A stretch of 64,000 nt of DNA from Candidatus Methanomethylicaceae archaeon (GTDB lineage: Archaea; Thermoproteota; Methanomethylicia; Methanomethylicales; Methanomethylicaceae): positions 1 through 64,000 of the forward strand of contig JACTUC010000005.1 in the NCBI GenBank assembly GCA_015660995.1, given 5' to 3'. Below, piece after piece: positions 26,621 to 34,949 of this stretch; the stretch's first letter is position 1, and the number at the start of each line of letters is the position of its first letter. The translations under genes and the position numbers were made by a program. The notes beneath the pieces were generated by a model. It was given only the letters and a program-made list of their open reading frames with translations, did not search any database and had not been told where the DNA came from.

Positions 26621-27725
26621 TCGCCGCAAAGGTCAATAGGATTGAGGCTGCTGCCATAATGCCGAGGAAGAGATACGGGAAGCCCGGTGAGATGCTGAAG
26701 CCCAAGAAACCCATGGAAATGGGCCCAATGAATTGTCCAATTCCAATTGATGACTCGAAGAGGCCAGCGTTGAGCCCTTTCGCGGGCCTGTTAAGGGCAT
26801 AGACAAGGGAGTACGCATATATTAGCCCCAAGGATAGACCGAGCAGCGTCACCGATATCATGAAGCCATATATGTTCGGAAGACCCCACGAGACGATCAT
26901 AGCAAAGGAGAGCAGAAGCATTCCAAAAGGTACTATTTTCTCTGTTAGAATCTTGGTCAACTGGTTGTAGAAAAGAAAAACGATGGTCCTTGCCATGCAA
27001 GCCATCCCGACCAGGTAAGCAATGACGGGTGTGGAGATCCCGTACCCGCTGGAGTATCCAGGAAATAAGAAGAAGAAAGAAAGTGAGGCGAACCCCCAAA
27101 TGATCATTGTGTATAGTATGACTGGAAAGGCCATCTTGGAAGGTGCCAAAGTCTCTTGCCGCTCCTCCCTGCTTGTGCCATCTCCCCTGGCGAAAACCAT
27201 CAGTGCCAGACTGGCAGCCATGAACATGGCAGGCATGATGAACGAGTTTCTTAGGCCAATAATGGAAACCAGCCCTCCGTAGATGAAAGGACCTACCATA
27301 TAGCCTGCGCTCCAAGCGACGCAGTACGTGCCCACGACTCCTGCCCTTGATCTGCCAGAGGAGTTGTCCCCGACATAGGCTTCTGCAGCTGGCCATATCA
27401 GCGAGAAGGACAAACCCTCAAGCAGCCTCAAGGCTGCAAGGCTTAGCACGCTGGATGCCATCATGTACAAGAGAGACGTTCCCAAGTATAGAGAAAGACC
27501 GACAAAGATCAGAGGTCTCCTCCCCAAACTATCGGAAAATTTGCCAAAGATTGTGGGCGCAAATATATATGGAAGTGCAGCAAGTGCACCGAGTAGCCCA
27601 AGCTCCCACTGGTTGGCGTGAAAGACCATAGCTGCGTAGATGGGCACAGCTGGCGTCATTATGCCGAAGCCCGTCGATAGGAGGAAGATCGACAAGAAGA
27701 ATAGGTAGAGTTTCTTCCCCGGCAT
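26607..27725 (-). CDS. Major facilitator superfamily transporter
   Basis: 372 residues from ATG 27725, preceded by CAGGAGGAGAAG; the frame to 27803 adds a non-conserved stretch. About twelve hydrophobic helices, with the loop 2-3 signature GKFSDSLGRRPLIFVG. Helix 5 region is GTYCVAWSAGYMVGPFIYGG. A drug-efflux or sugar-type MFS member; substrate unknown. Confidence 0.87.
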   Translation of the reverse strand: MPGKKLYLFFLSIFLLSTGFGIMTPAVPIYAAMVFHANQWELGLLGALAALPYIFAPTIFGKFSDSLGRRPLIFVGLSLYLGTSLLYMMASSVLSLAALRLLEGLSFSLIWPAAEAYVGDNSSGRSRAGVVGTYCVAWSAGYMVGPFIYGGLVSIIGLRNSFIMPAMFMAASLALMVFARGDGTSREERQETLAPSKMAFPVILYTMIIWGFASLSFFFLFPGYSSGYGISTPVIAYLVGMACMARTIVFLFYNQLTKILTEKIVPFGMLLLSFAMIVSWGLPNIYGFMISVTLLGLSLGLIYAYSLVYALNRPAKGLNAGLFESSIGIGQFIGPISMGFLGFSISPGFPYLFLGIMAAASILLTFAAIRRA

Positions 27726-27902
27726 GCCATCTTCTCCTCCTGACCAGTATCCCTTCCATGAAGGGAACCAGAAAAGAGATAAAAAGGCTTCTGTCGCTTC
27801 CAAGGAGTGATTATCGCGCTGAATTCTAGACCACGCGGTGGAGTAACAATAGAAAATACGAAAAATATGCTCAAATAGGCTTGAGAAACATTATAGAAGT
27901 TT

Positions 27903-27933
27903 TTTGGGCCTACTATGAAAGCGCAGGCCCAAA
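27903..27933. repeat. Perfect 9-bp inverted repeat, 13-base loop
   Basis: TTTGGGCCT and AGGCCCAAA flank a 13-base loop downstream of the lysine-rich membrane protein gene. On the minus strand it is followed by A, not T, so it is not a bacterial-style terminator. A stem of this size is expected a few times by chance in 64 kb. Confidence 0.4.
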
Positions 27934-27949
27934 GGTTGCTTAGGGAGGG

Positions 27950-28588
27950 TTAAGCTCGAGCTGTAGGCTTGACCAAGCGGGCTATTTTATGTCTTGCGTT
28001 CTTGATGGTTGGTTTTACTTTCTCTTTCTTAGTGCCCTCATGATCCTTCTTCTTCGTTGCCTTCGTCCTATCCTTCTCATTTTTACTGACTTTTTTCGTC
28101 TCCTTGGGTACTTTTATTTGTGAGAGCTGCTGCCTTTTCGTCTCCTTGGGTACTTTTATTTGTGAGAGCTGCTGCCTTACAAGGTCGATTGAGTCGATGT
28201 ATATGCCACCAGTACTATTAGCCATCGAGGGCGCAGGTTTCATTGAGTCGATCTTGGGCACAGAGTTTTCAGTCTTTACCACAATATGAGGGAGGTTCTC
28301 AATTTCTTTAGCGGTCAAGGCGGGCTTCTTAATTGTTGCTGCGATCTGCTCGATCTCCGCAGCCTGCACTGGAAGAGGCTCGGCAACTTCTACAGGATTC
28401 TTCGGCCTGCCCTTTAATGTAAAGACTGAGGTCACGGCCATCTCGATACCAGCGATACATGTGATCAGCAGGACTAGCACCCATGATACATTCTCAGTCA
28501 TAGCTGCTAACGCGAATCCGGCCACTGTAACGGAGCCGGCTCCTATTCCTAGATACATCGGCCATTTTCTTGCATGTGCGTTTTCCAT
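27950..28588 (-). CDS. Membrane protein with long lysine-rich tail
   Basis: 212 residues. Two hydrophobic helices (about residues 11-30 and 33-55: LGIGAGSVTVAGFALAA, then WVLVLLITCIAGIEMAVTSV), then a hydrophilic tail. The last 80 residues are highly basic (KKVSKNEKDRTKATKKKDHE) and carry two copies of a 14-residue unit, QQLSQIKVPKETKR/K. Family not recognised. The tail may contact nucleic acid or acidic partners near the membrane; that is inference. Confidence 0.62.
   Translation of the reverse strand: MENAHARKWPMYLGIGAGSVTVAGFALAAMTENVSWVLVLLITCIAGIEMAVTSVFTLKGRPKNPVEVAEPLPVQAAEIEQIAATIKKPALTAKEIENLPHIVVKTENSVPKIDSMKPAPSMANSTGGIYIDSIDLVRQQLSQIKVPKETKRQQLSQIKVPKETKKVSKNEKDRTKATKKKDHEGTKKEKVKPTIKNARHKIARLVKPTARA
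28093..28176. repeat. Exact 42-bp tandem duplication inside a gene
   Basis: Two identical adjacent 42-base units (28093-28134 and 28135-28176), each encoding 14 residues of the lysine-rich tail. Perfect identity indicates a recent slippage or duplication event. Confidence 0.9.
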
Positions 28589-28946
28589 TTTATATCCCCA
28601 GATTCAATCCCCAAATTGATACGGAACTTTCCTGATACATCCCCATTCCAAAGCCCAATGCAAGTGTTTACATGTGTTTCTCTTCAACTGTTCCACGGTT
28701 GAAATTTCGAGGGGAACAGAGGGAGAGAGCATGTTCAGTACCTCAAAACCTCTTTCTGTTACTACGAGCTTCAGACGAATTGTGGATGCTTCGCATTCCG
28801 AGCGCTACTTGTGATGCAGTTGTCATTAGCTTCGGCAATAGTTAGTGCTGGAAACCGTATATATAAGTTGTCAAAATACTTTTCAAACATTTGTTATACT
28901 AAATAACGAATATTTTTAGTGGCGACCCTCTGTCGCCGAGAGAGCA
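28589..28946. other. 358-base intergenic region, possible gene remnant
   Basis: No intact gene. On the minus strand an open frame with no proper start, about 28612-28810, includes RLKLVVTERGFEVLNMLS, which resembles the end of a winged-helix regulator; it may be a decayed gene or chance. A plus-strand TATA-like GTATATATAAG lies at about 28857-28867 and a small hairpin, GGCGAC/GTCGCC, at 28921-28937 just after the radical SAM gene. Confidence 0.4.
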
Positions 28947-29723
28947 TCAGAATGCGAACTTACAAGGGACCCCGCGGCTCCGGCATTCAGCCTCCAGATA
29001 ACTAAATGTTTTTTTCAGGTCGGTATTTTTTATAGAATTGATCACGTCCTCTGGAATTGAGTGCTTCATCCTCAGCAGCATTAGCGGTTTGATATTCAGT
29101 CGGTCATAGATAATATGGCTCTTCGTCTTCTCCGCCAACCGTATTATTTTCTCCGCATCCTGCATAGAGTCGTTGTATAAGGGGATTATCGGTCCGTAGA
29201 ATATCCAGGTTTTTATTCCTCTTGAGCTTGCTTCCTCCAGTGCATTCGCCCTCTCCTCAGGCGGCGATGCGCCGGGCTCGAAGAGCCTCCTGAAGGCGTC
29301 GTCCATAGAGGTTATAGTCATACCGAGCTCAAACTTTCCCTTTATGAGATCAAAGTCCCTAGCAACTAGGGCAGACTTGGTCTGCACTGAGACTTGGAAA
29401 CCAGAGTCACGCAACATTGCAAGAGCCTGGCGCATCAGGCAGCACACTCGCTCCACAGGTTGGTACGGATCAGTGACAGTGCTTACGCCCACAGTACCAG
29501 GTTTTAGACGGCGGAGATCGGATGCCAAAAGGTGGAGCACATCCTTCTTAACCAGCACGTCCCGTCCCCACTCAGATGGTGAGACACGACGCTTTAGAAC
29601 GTCTGGCACGTAGCAGTAGAGACAGCCATGCTGGCAACCAACATATGGATTAAAGGTATAGCTTAGGCCCGGAAGGGAGCTCTTCGATATTGCGGATTTG
29701 CACGGAACCGACCTCAGCTCCAT
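28947..29723 (-). CDS. Radical SAM protein coupled to Nre
   Basis: 258 residues from ATG 29723, which overlaps the Nre stop as ATGA. SYTFNPYVGCQHGCLYCY carries the Cx3Cx2C cluster motif; VSTVTDPYQPVE and SVQTKSALVARDFDLIK resemble the spore-photoproduct-lyase-like (SplB/COG1533) group. The reaction is unknown. Coupling to a DNA-repair gene raises the possibility of a nucleic-acid lesion substrate, which is inference. Confidence 0.83.
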   Translation of the reverse strand: MELRSVPCKSAISKSSLPGLSYTFNPYVGCQHGCLYCYVPDVLKRRVSPSEWGRDVLVKKDVLHLLASDLRRLKPGTVGVSTVTDPYQPVERVCCLMRQALAMLRDSGFQVSVQTKSALVARDFDLIKGKFELGMTITSMDDAFRRLFEPGASPPEERANALEEASSRGIKTWIFYGPIIPLYNDSMQDAEKIIRLAEKTKSHIIYDRLNIKPLMLLRMKHSIPEDVINSIKNTDLKKTFSYLEAECRSRGVPCKFAF

Positions 29724-31036
29724 CAAAGCTCGCTCCTCCTTGCGTAATCGTCCATCCTTCTCTGGAGGACTGCGTCCCTCAGTATTGCGCTCTCTTCCAT
29801 CCATCTCCGTAATGGGACGGTCAGGAAGCTCTTCAAATACACTAGGCAGGACTTCATATCATCAAAGACTTTGGGGGGGTCTTTCAGCATGGACCGCACG
29901 TTCTCCCTGACGAACCATACTCCGAGGGGTAATGGAAATTCGGGCATGATCTCCCTTACAACAAGAGCAGCAGCCTGCCTCCTCTTGTTCTTAAGGTGCT
30001 CAGCAACCCCAAGCCTTGTGGAGAAGTAACAGCCCCCAATCCCAGGGTAGGTCTTCCTGCCGGAGTATCCTTCATCGTCACCTATGATCGCAGGGGTTGA
30101 TCCTCCAGCGTTCCAGAACGAGCCAGGGAACCACGCTTCCATCCACTCAAAGGCCCACTTCCGGGGCATAAAGATAGCAGCGAAGGTGTTGTGCTGGTAT
30201 GAATGCGTGTACACCCAGTACTTGTCTATCGTCGGGAATTCCTTTACCTCCTCTATCAGCCCCTTGGAGAGGGAGCTATCCACAGCGGTTATGCTCCACC
30301 TTGTAGGAACAATCCTTCGGTTCTTTTTGAGTCCGAATATGCCCATGCTGAATGCCCGCTGTATCCGCGATACTTCCAGCCCGGATTCATAGAGATCAGA
30401 CACGGCAGCTCCAGCCTTCAGATCGCCATCGTAGAAGGCCTTCTCTATCCGATCGTCGACCTTGATGGATGCAACATCGAAGTCCCGCAAGGGGGCGGAG
30501 GGCCCAAATGGCTGGGAATTGTCGTCGAACGTGATCCTGTTGGTGGGTAGTTTGAGGAATGCTATCTGGGTGTCCGCCGGGGATGTCCCCATGGAAAGCT
30601 CCTGTAGCGCCTCCACGAGGCGACCTCCCTTCCGCACCGAGTCGATCGGCATTCTAGTGCTCCCCCTTACCAGGGAGTACCTGTAGTTGACTATGTTTTC
30701 TATGGATTTCCCGAACCACTGTTCCGGAACGTCCATTACCGTCGTATCTCCCAGCACCGGCGGGACCATTGGACCCACGTAGACATATGGATAACCATAC
30801 TTTCCCACGAAGACCGAGGGCGGAGAAGAGCCAACGAACTCCTTTGTATTTATGGCATTGGCGTTTCTCACATAAGCCTTGGCTTTCAGCTCTACAGGGC
30901 AGACTGCCTTGCCGCAAAGCTTCCTGCCTCCCCTGCACATTATGCACATTGGGATGTGCTTGGTGCTAACTCTGACGTTAGAATCCATGAGCAATTCTTT
31001 AGGCAGGAACGAGCTATACCAGCGATCCATCTCCAA
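29723..31036 (-). CDS. nreA: Nre family DNA-repair protein
   Basis: 437 residues. The N-terminal zinc site is CIMCRGGRKLCGKAVC near residue 31; KYGYPYVYVGPMVPP and RSITA-like motifs such as PTRWSITAVDSSLSKG are typical of the archaeal Nre family. Haloferax NreA acts in repair of mitomycin damage with PCNA. The PCNA-binding tail found in euryarchaeal members is not seen: the end is DDYARRSEL. Operon with the radical SAM gene downstream. Confidence 0.88.
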   Translation of the reverse strand: MEMDRWYSSFLPKELLMDSNVRVSTKHIPMCIMCRGGRKLCGKAVCPVELKAKAYVRNANAINTKEFVGSSPPSVFVGKYGYPYVYVGPMVPPVLGDTTVMDVPEQWFGKSIENIVNYRYSLVRGSTRMPIDSVRKGGRLVEALQELSMGTSPADTQIAFLKLPTNRITFDDNSQPFGPSAPLRDFDVASIKVDDRIEKAFYDGDLKAGAAVSDLYESGLEVSRIQRAFSMGIFGLKKNRRIVPTRWSITAVDSSLSKGLIEEVKEFPTIDKYWVYTHSYQHNTFAAIFMPRKWAFEWMEAWFPGSFWNAGGSTPAIIGDDEGYSGRKTYPGIGGCYFSTRLGVAEHLKNKRRQAAALVVREIMPEFPLPLGVWFVRENVRSMLKDPPKVFDDMKSCLVYLKSFLTVPLRRWMEESAILRDAVLQRRMDDYARRSEL

Positions 31037-31186
31037 AACACTGATCCTTTGGGTTAAACCGGTGCAAGCAGTAACGGAGGCTCAAAAACCTTCTCCATTG
31101 CGAAGCAGATAACCCTTTCTGACGTGTATCCGCGATAAAACATATATCGAAAATGGCACATCTAGTCATTAAATACATCCACGGAG

Positions 31187-31600
31187 TTGACCGATTTGTA
31201 CAGAGAGCGACCATACACCAATATGAAAGAGATGCTGGTGAATGACGAGATAGCTTCCGCCTTTGGGATCGTGCTGGAAACATGTGGGGACGGGCGGTGC
31301 ACTCTTACAATGAAGATTAAGAAGGGGATGCGCAACGCATACGGTGCGGTCCACGGTGCGGTAATATATGCTCTGGTGGATTGCGCATTTGCCATAGCAG
31401 GTAACTCACGCGGAGAGAAGGCGGTCGGCCTGTCGGTGACCATCAACTACAGGAGACCCGTAGAGAATGGCGAGTCATTGAAAGCTGAGGCTTTCGAGGA
31501 GAGCCGGGGGAAGACGACCGCTGTCTACAGGATGAAGGTTACTAACCAAGATAGGAAGCTAATTGCTGTAGCCGACGGACTGGCATACATATCAAAATAG
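31187..31600 (+). CDS. PaaI-like hotdog thioesterase
   Basis: 137 residues from TTG 31187; ATG 31223 is a shorter alternative. AYGAVHGAVIYALVDCAFAIA is the PaaI/DUF4442-type signature with HG near the catalytic site. Hydrolyses acyl- or aryl-CoA; could release aryl-CoA produced by IorAB, an inference. A TATA-like ACATATATC lies at about 31139-31147. Confidence 0.85.
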   Translation: MTDLYRERPYTNMKEMLVNDEIASAFGIVLETCGDGRCTLTMKIKKGMRNAYGAVHGAVIYALVDCAFAIAGNSRGEKAVGLSVTINYRRPVENGESLKAEAFEESRGKTTAVYRMKVTNQDRKLIAVADGLAYISK

Positions 31601-31740
31601 TGCAATGGGCGGATGCGTTGAAAGCTGAAGGTACTAAGAATGGATCTCCCTGATTTCTTGATAGGGACCGCAGCCAAACGCATAGACATGAGAAGAGCCT
31701 GCTGGAATGCTCACAAGAAGGATCTATGAGCGGGAGAAGC

Positions 31741-31748
31741 AAAAAAAA
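31741..31748 (-). terminator. Oligo-T terminator
   Basis: Eight T on the minus strand five bases after the stop of the membrane-protein gene at 31754. Confidence 0.55.
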
Positions 31749-31753
31749 GGAAA

Positions 31754-32287
31754 TTACTTCTGACCCCTTCTGCCCAGCACCAGCACCACGCCCTTCGTTA
31801 CCGTGAGCATTGACGGGAGCATGAAGATGAGCATTATCGGTATCAGACCAATGCTTATCCTCAAAGCGAAACTGGGGAGTATTTCCGAAAGACCCGAAAA
31901 GAGACTCTGATCTAGCGCGAATACGATATTCCCGCCTTCGAATACAATGTAAAGGACCACAAGCCAGAAAGAGCCCGACACAATCAGGATAGGTCCATAA
32001 ATTCTTGTACCCCTCATGACGATTTCCAAGAAGGTCACAACGGTCAGCACCAACCCCGAAAAGGGTAGTATCGGCGAGACCACAACCCCCAGCACATCCG
32101 ACGTGACGCCAGGGGGGATGCTGCTGGATCCTGGCACTACCGTGGACAAGACGAAGTCTAGTATCGCCTTGAGGTTCACGGGAAGATAATAGAATATGAA
32201 GAAAATTATGCCTGCGCAGATCAAGCCTAGGATTACCCTGATAGCAAGTGAGGCGGTACTTATCTCAAGGTCGAGCAATTTAGGCAC
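31754..32287 (-). CDS. Unrecognised membrane protein, partner of surface protein
   Basis: 177 residues with about four hydrophobic helices (IRVILGLICAGIIFFIFYY near residue 17; the others follow near residues 70, 100 and 145). It starts inside the last codons of the upstream surface-protein gene (8-base overlap), so the two are cotranslated. No family recognised; probably an envelope complex with that protein. Confidence 0.6.
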   Translation of the reverse strand: MPKLLDLEISTASLAIRVILGLICAGIIFFIFYYLPVNLKAILDFVLSTVVPGSSSIPPGVTSDVLGVVVSPILPFSGLVLTVVTFLEIVMRGTRIYGPILIVSGSFWLVVLYIVFEGGNIVFALDQSLFSGLSEILPSFALRISIGLIPIMLIFMLPSMLTVTKGVVLVLGRRGQK

Positions 32288-33443
32288 TTGCGTTCACCTC
32301 TTCCTCAAATTCGCCAAGATCTGTGTGGAAGAGCAGCTTGACCGTGTATGATGGCTGCCCCAGCGCATCATTCCTTATGTAACCCATCATGGTGCCTTGG
32401 TAAGTCGTGCCTGGATACACAGTCATGTTCTGATTTTGGAGAATCCCTACAACATTGCTCCCGCTGTCCAGAAGGAAGCCACTCATATACCCATCCAGCC
32501 TGATGTAGGGGGAGTTGTCTTTGAAGGTGAAGCCAATGGAGACCTGCGAGTGGGTAGTATTGAAGTATTGGGCAGAGGGGTAGTCGACAGCCAGATCCTT
32601 CGCCAGTGCACTCCACATCACTGATATTGGCTCTGTGAGATTGTGGATCCCAAGACCAAAGGTCGTAAGTTGGAGGAGAGCGCTGTAATTGAGGATGGCG
32701 TCATTGAAGAAATAGTAACTGGCTTGGGCCTGGGTCAGATTGAAACTGAAGATCATGTCCCCATGGAAATTGCTGCTAGGTGGGCAGTCCACATCGACAT
32801 TACCTTCCGAAACCACACTTCCATTCAGATCAACGAGCCTGACGTCTGCGGTTCCTAGCACATGGAAGAAAGTAGAGTTATTCTGGAAGTAGATAGGTAC
32901 GCTCACATTGTAAGCGAGGGGGCCTATATCGGAAATCATTGGGTCGCCGAACCTCAAGTTGCTGATTGGTGCGCCCCAGTTGTACTCACCTGTAGCATCA
33001 AGTTCGTAGCTCGATAGAGGTGAAGTAGAAAATCTAAAGGTTGCGACCAGCGACAGGTTCTGGTTTGCAGTAGCCAGGTTTTGAACCATTTCATCTGAGA
33101 GGTGACTGAAGTCAAACGTGACGTTTACATTGACAGTCGTCGTCGATCCGACAGGGACTTCCATCGGACCGACGGAGGTCGCAAGCAACGGCGTGTTGTT
33201 CACGCAAGTCAAGTATCCCCGCAGGGTAATGTCGGAGAGAGGCAACGGACCCCTGCTCGATACCGTTACAGGGAGGGTGAAATAACCGCTTGTACTCGAA
33301 TAGTTGTAAGATGGCTCGCCAAAGCTTAATCCAGGCATGTCCTGGAGTATCGTGTAGATCGGAAGGACAATGGCAGCAACGGCTAGAATCGTTGCAAGGA
33401 CGATCATGATGTTGATAACAGTGACCAATTTTTTGTGGTCCAT
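32280..33443 (-). CDS. Membrane-anchored extracytoplasmic protein
   Basis: 387 residues from ATG 33443, with GGAAGG just before. One N-terminal helix (VTVINIMIVLATILAVAAI) and then about 350 Ser/Thr/Asn-rich beta residues with many N-glycosylation sequons (for example NYSS, NVTF, NNST, NLTQ), as in archaeal surface proteins. No enzymatic motif is visible. It resembles LEA-like or immunoglobulin-like repeat proteins but I cannot name a family. Confidence 0.62.
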   Translation of the reverse strand: MDHKKLVTVINIMIVLATILAVAAIVLPIYTILQDMPGLSFGEPSYNYSSTSGYFTLPVTVSSRGPLPLSDITLRGYLTCVNNTPLLATSVGPMEVPVGSTTTVNVNVTFDFSHLSDEMVQNLATANQNLSLVATFRFSTSPLSSYELDATGEYNWGAPISNLRFGDPMISDIGPLAYNVSVPIYFQNNSTFFHVLGTADVRLVDLNGSVVSEGNVDVDCPPSSNFHGDMIFSFNLTQAQASYYFFNDAILNYSALLQLTTFGLGIHNLTEPISVMWSALAKDLAVDYPSAQYFNTTHSQVSIGFTFKDNSPYIRLDGYMSGFLLDSGSNVVGILQNQNMTVYPGTTYQGTMMGYIRNDALGQPSYTVKLLFHTDLGEFEEEVNASA

Positions 33444-33574
33444 TGAATTGCCTTCCAAGCGTTTTTTTATTTTTTTAAATAGATAAGATTTGTTACATAC
33501 GGTTAAGAAACACTAAATTGAAAAAACGCATATGTATGAAACGATAGGCTGATGCAGATGCTGTTCCCACACAT

Positions 33575-33718
33575 TCAGTGGGAGTACTTCTTTGGGTTGG
33601 AATCGAACTCCTTTTTGCAGCCAGGCGCGCAGAAGTAGTAAGTTTTCCCGAGATAAACTGATTTGTACTTCGCCGTCTTCTCATCAACCTGCATCTTGCA
33701 TATGGGATCAATTGCCAT
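33575..33718 (-). CDS. Small YHS-domain protein
   Basis: 47 residues. Nearly the whole protein is one YHS domain: DPICKMQVDEKTAKYKS, then YYFCAPGCKKEFDSNP, with Cys pairs expected to bind a metal. YHS domains occur in copper/heavy-metal proteins and some monooxygenases. It lies about 90 bases after the CoM methyltransferase stop on the same strand, at the end of the methyl-transfer cluster; a longer frame on the same strand (33493-33711) is a shadow. Confidence 0.8.
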   Translation of the reverse strand: MAIDPICKMQVDEKTAKYKSVYLGKTYYFCAPGCKKEFDSNPKKYSH

Positions 33719-33782
33719 GCAAATCACTAATCTTCTTTTTTAGTTGTAGATAATTTAAGCTTTAGTTTAAGTTTGCTACAAA

Positions 33783-33798
33783 CAAAAAAAAGAAAAAA
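33783..33798 (-). terminator. Oligo-T terminator after CoM methyltransferase
   Basis: Two long T runs on the minus strand directly after the stop of the gene at 33809, suggesting that the YHS gene is transcribed separately or by readthrough. Confidence 0.55.
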
Positions 33799-33808
33799 GG
33801 ATAGTTGG

Positions 33809-34807
33809 CTACTGCGCAGCGCTTACCAAAGCCTGCACATTGGCCAATGGCGTGCGTGGTGCGATGCCGCAGCCTGGAGCAACAACGTTTATTCCCGCAG
33901 CGATTGCTCTCTTTGCCTCTTCCCTGACTGCATCTGGGGTGCCAGAGAACAGGGTTCTTGCTGCAGAGACGTTGCCGACCATTGTAGGCTTTGAACCGAT
34001 CATCTGTTTTGCTGCAGCGATGTCCACTTTCTCCTCAATGCTGAGGGCATCGAAGCCCGTGGCAGCCATGTCTTTTATGATCTTCTGGGCCATTCCGCAG
34101 ATGTGGAGTACGCCTACCGCATGCCTCGTCGATATAGTATTGCTCAGCTCAATGAGCTTCGGCTTTACAAGACTGGCGAAGTCCTTCGGGCTCATAAGCT
34201 CTGGCGAGGCGCTCGGGTCGGATATGGAAACTACGTCTGCGCCAGCATCAAGGATTGCCTTCGTGTATTCGATACATGCTTTGTTGGCCACATCGAGCAC
34301 TTTAAAAACGCTGTCCCTCTGCTTGATCGTCCAGAGCAGGTACTTCTCGATCCCTATCAAGTGCCCTGCCAGGGTGAATGGTCCTGTTGTCCCGACAATA
34401 ACGGGCAGGTCTGGTACATTCCGCTTCAGAAGCTTCGTTGCGGCTAGAACCGCTTGAATCCTTCCCCTGTAAAGGAAGTCTGGAGGTATAGCTACCTCAT
34501 CAGCCGTTGCAAACGGGTGCCTTGCTATCGATGGCTGTTTATCTATTGTCCCAATATTGATATCAGCACCCATGGCCTCGGCTTCAACGGTCAGGCAGAA
34601 AGGTATCCTAGCAGTCTTGAGGCCTGCCATCTTGTATAGGGCTGTTCCGACCCTTGCCATCTTCTCGGGGTCATAGTGAGCCTGCGGCCAGACTGCGCCG
34701 ATCTGTTCCATTGCCTGCACTATGCCAACTTGTGTCACTGAAGAGGCTGGGACTTTGCCCACAGCTTCGCCTCTTAAAGCACTTAAAACTTCATCTCTGG
34801 GAGTCAT
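33809..34807 (-). CDS. Methylcobamide:CoM methyltransferase (MtbA/MtaA family)
   Basis: 332 residues from ATG 34807, which has GAGGGAT before it; the longer frame to 35020 contains the TATA box. UroD fold with zinc ligands His and Cys in LHICGMA and Cys in VVAPGCGIAPRTP. SIEEKVD and MVGNVSAARTLF are characteristic of MtbA/MtaA, which move methyl from methylated corrinoid protein to coenzyme M. It has a cognate corrinoid protein at 36553. Coenzyme M use suggests a methylotrophic methanogen or relative; no mcr gene is in the window. Confidence 0.88.
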   Translation of the reverse strand: MTPRDEVLSALRGEAVGKVPASSVTQVGIVQAMEQIGAVWPQAHYDPEKMARVGTALYKMAGLKTARIPFCLTVEAEAMGADINIGTIDKQPSIARHPFATADEVAIPPDFLYRGRIQAVLAATKLLKRNVPDLPVIVGTTGPFTLAGHLIGIEKYLLWTIKQRDSVFKVLDVANKACIEYTKAILDAGADVVSISDPSASPELMSPKDFASLVKPKLIELSNTISTRHAVGVLHICGMAQKIIKDMAATGFDALSIEEKVDIAAAKQMIGSKPTMVGNVSAARTLFSGTPDAVREEAKRAIAAGINVVAPGCGIAPRTPLANVQALVSAAQ

Positions 34808-34841
34808 AAGGTATCCCTCAAGCAATGTTGCTGGACCTGCT

Positions 34842-34855
34842 ATTATATATTTTTT
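34842..34855 (-). promoter_or_regulatory. TATA box of CoM methyltransferase gene
   Basis: Minus-strand AAAAAATATATAAT, about 35-48 bases before ATG 34807 and inside the longer reading frame. Confidence 0.6.
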
Positions 34856-34909
34856 CATAACGCCGATATATTTTAGCAAAATTCGAAAAAAATAGCCTTC
34901 GATTTTCTG

Positions 34910-34940
34910 AAAATAAAAAAAGAAAAGAAAAAATAAAAAA
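34910..34940 (-). terminator. Oligo-T terminator of the corrinoid operon
   Basis: Several T runs on the minus strand right after the stop of the 155-residue gene, separating it from the downstream CoM methyltransferase promoter. Confidence 0.6.
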
Positions 34941-34949
34941 GGAGGGTGT

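Noticed and set aside
27903..27933. 9-bp inverted repeat considered as a terminator
   Set aside because: Followed by A rather than T on the gene strand, and stems of this size occur by chance; kept only as a repeat.
28857..28937. TATA-like element followed by a small hairpin, considered as a small RNA gene
   Set aside because: Hairpin has only six pairs, and no box C/D or H/ACA motif could be seen.
33840..34457. 205-residue plus-strand frame
   Set aside because: Antisense to the CoM methyltransferase gene, which has its own TATA box and ribosome site.
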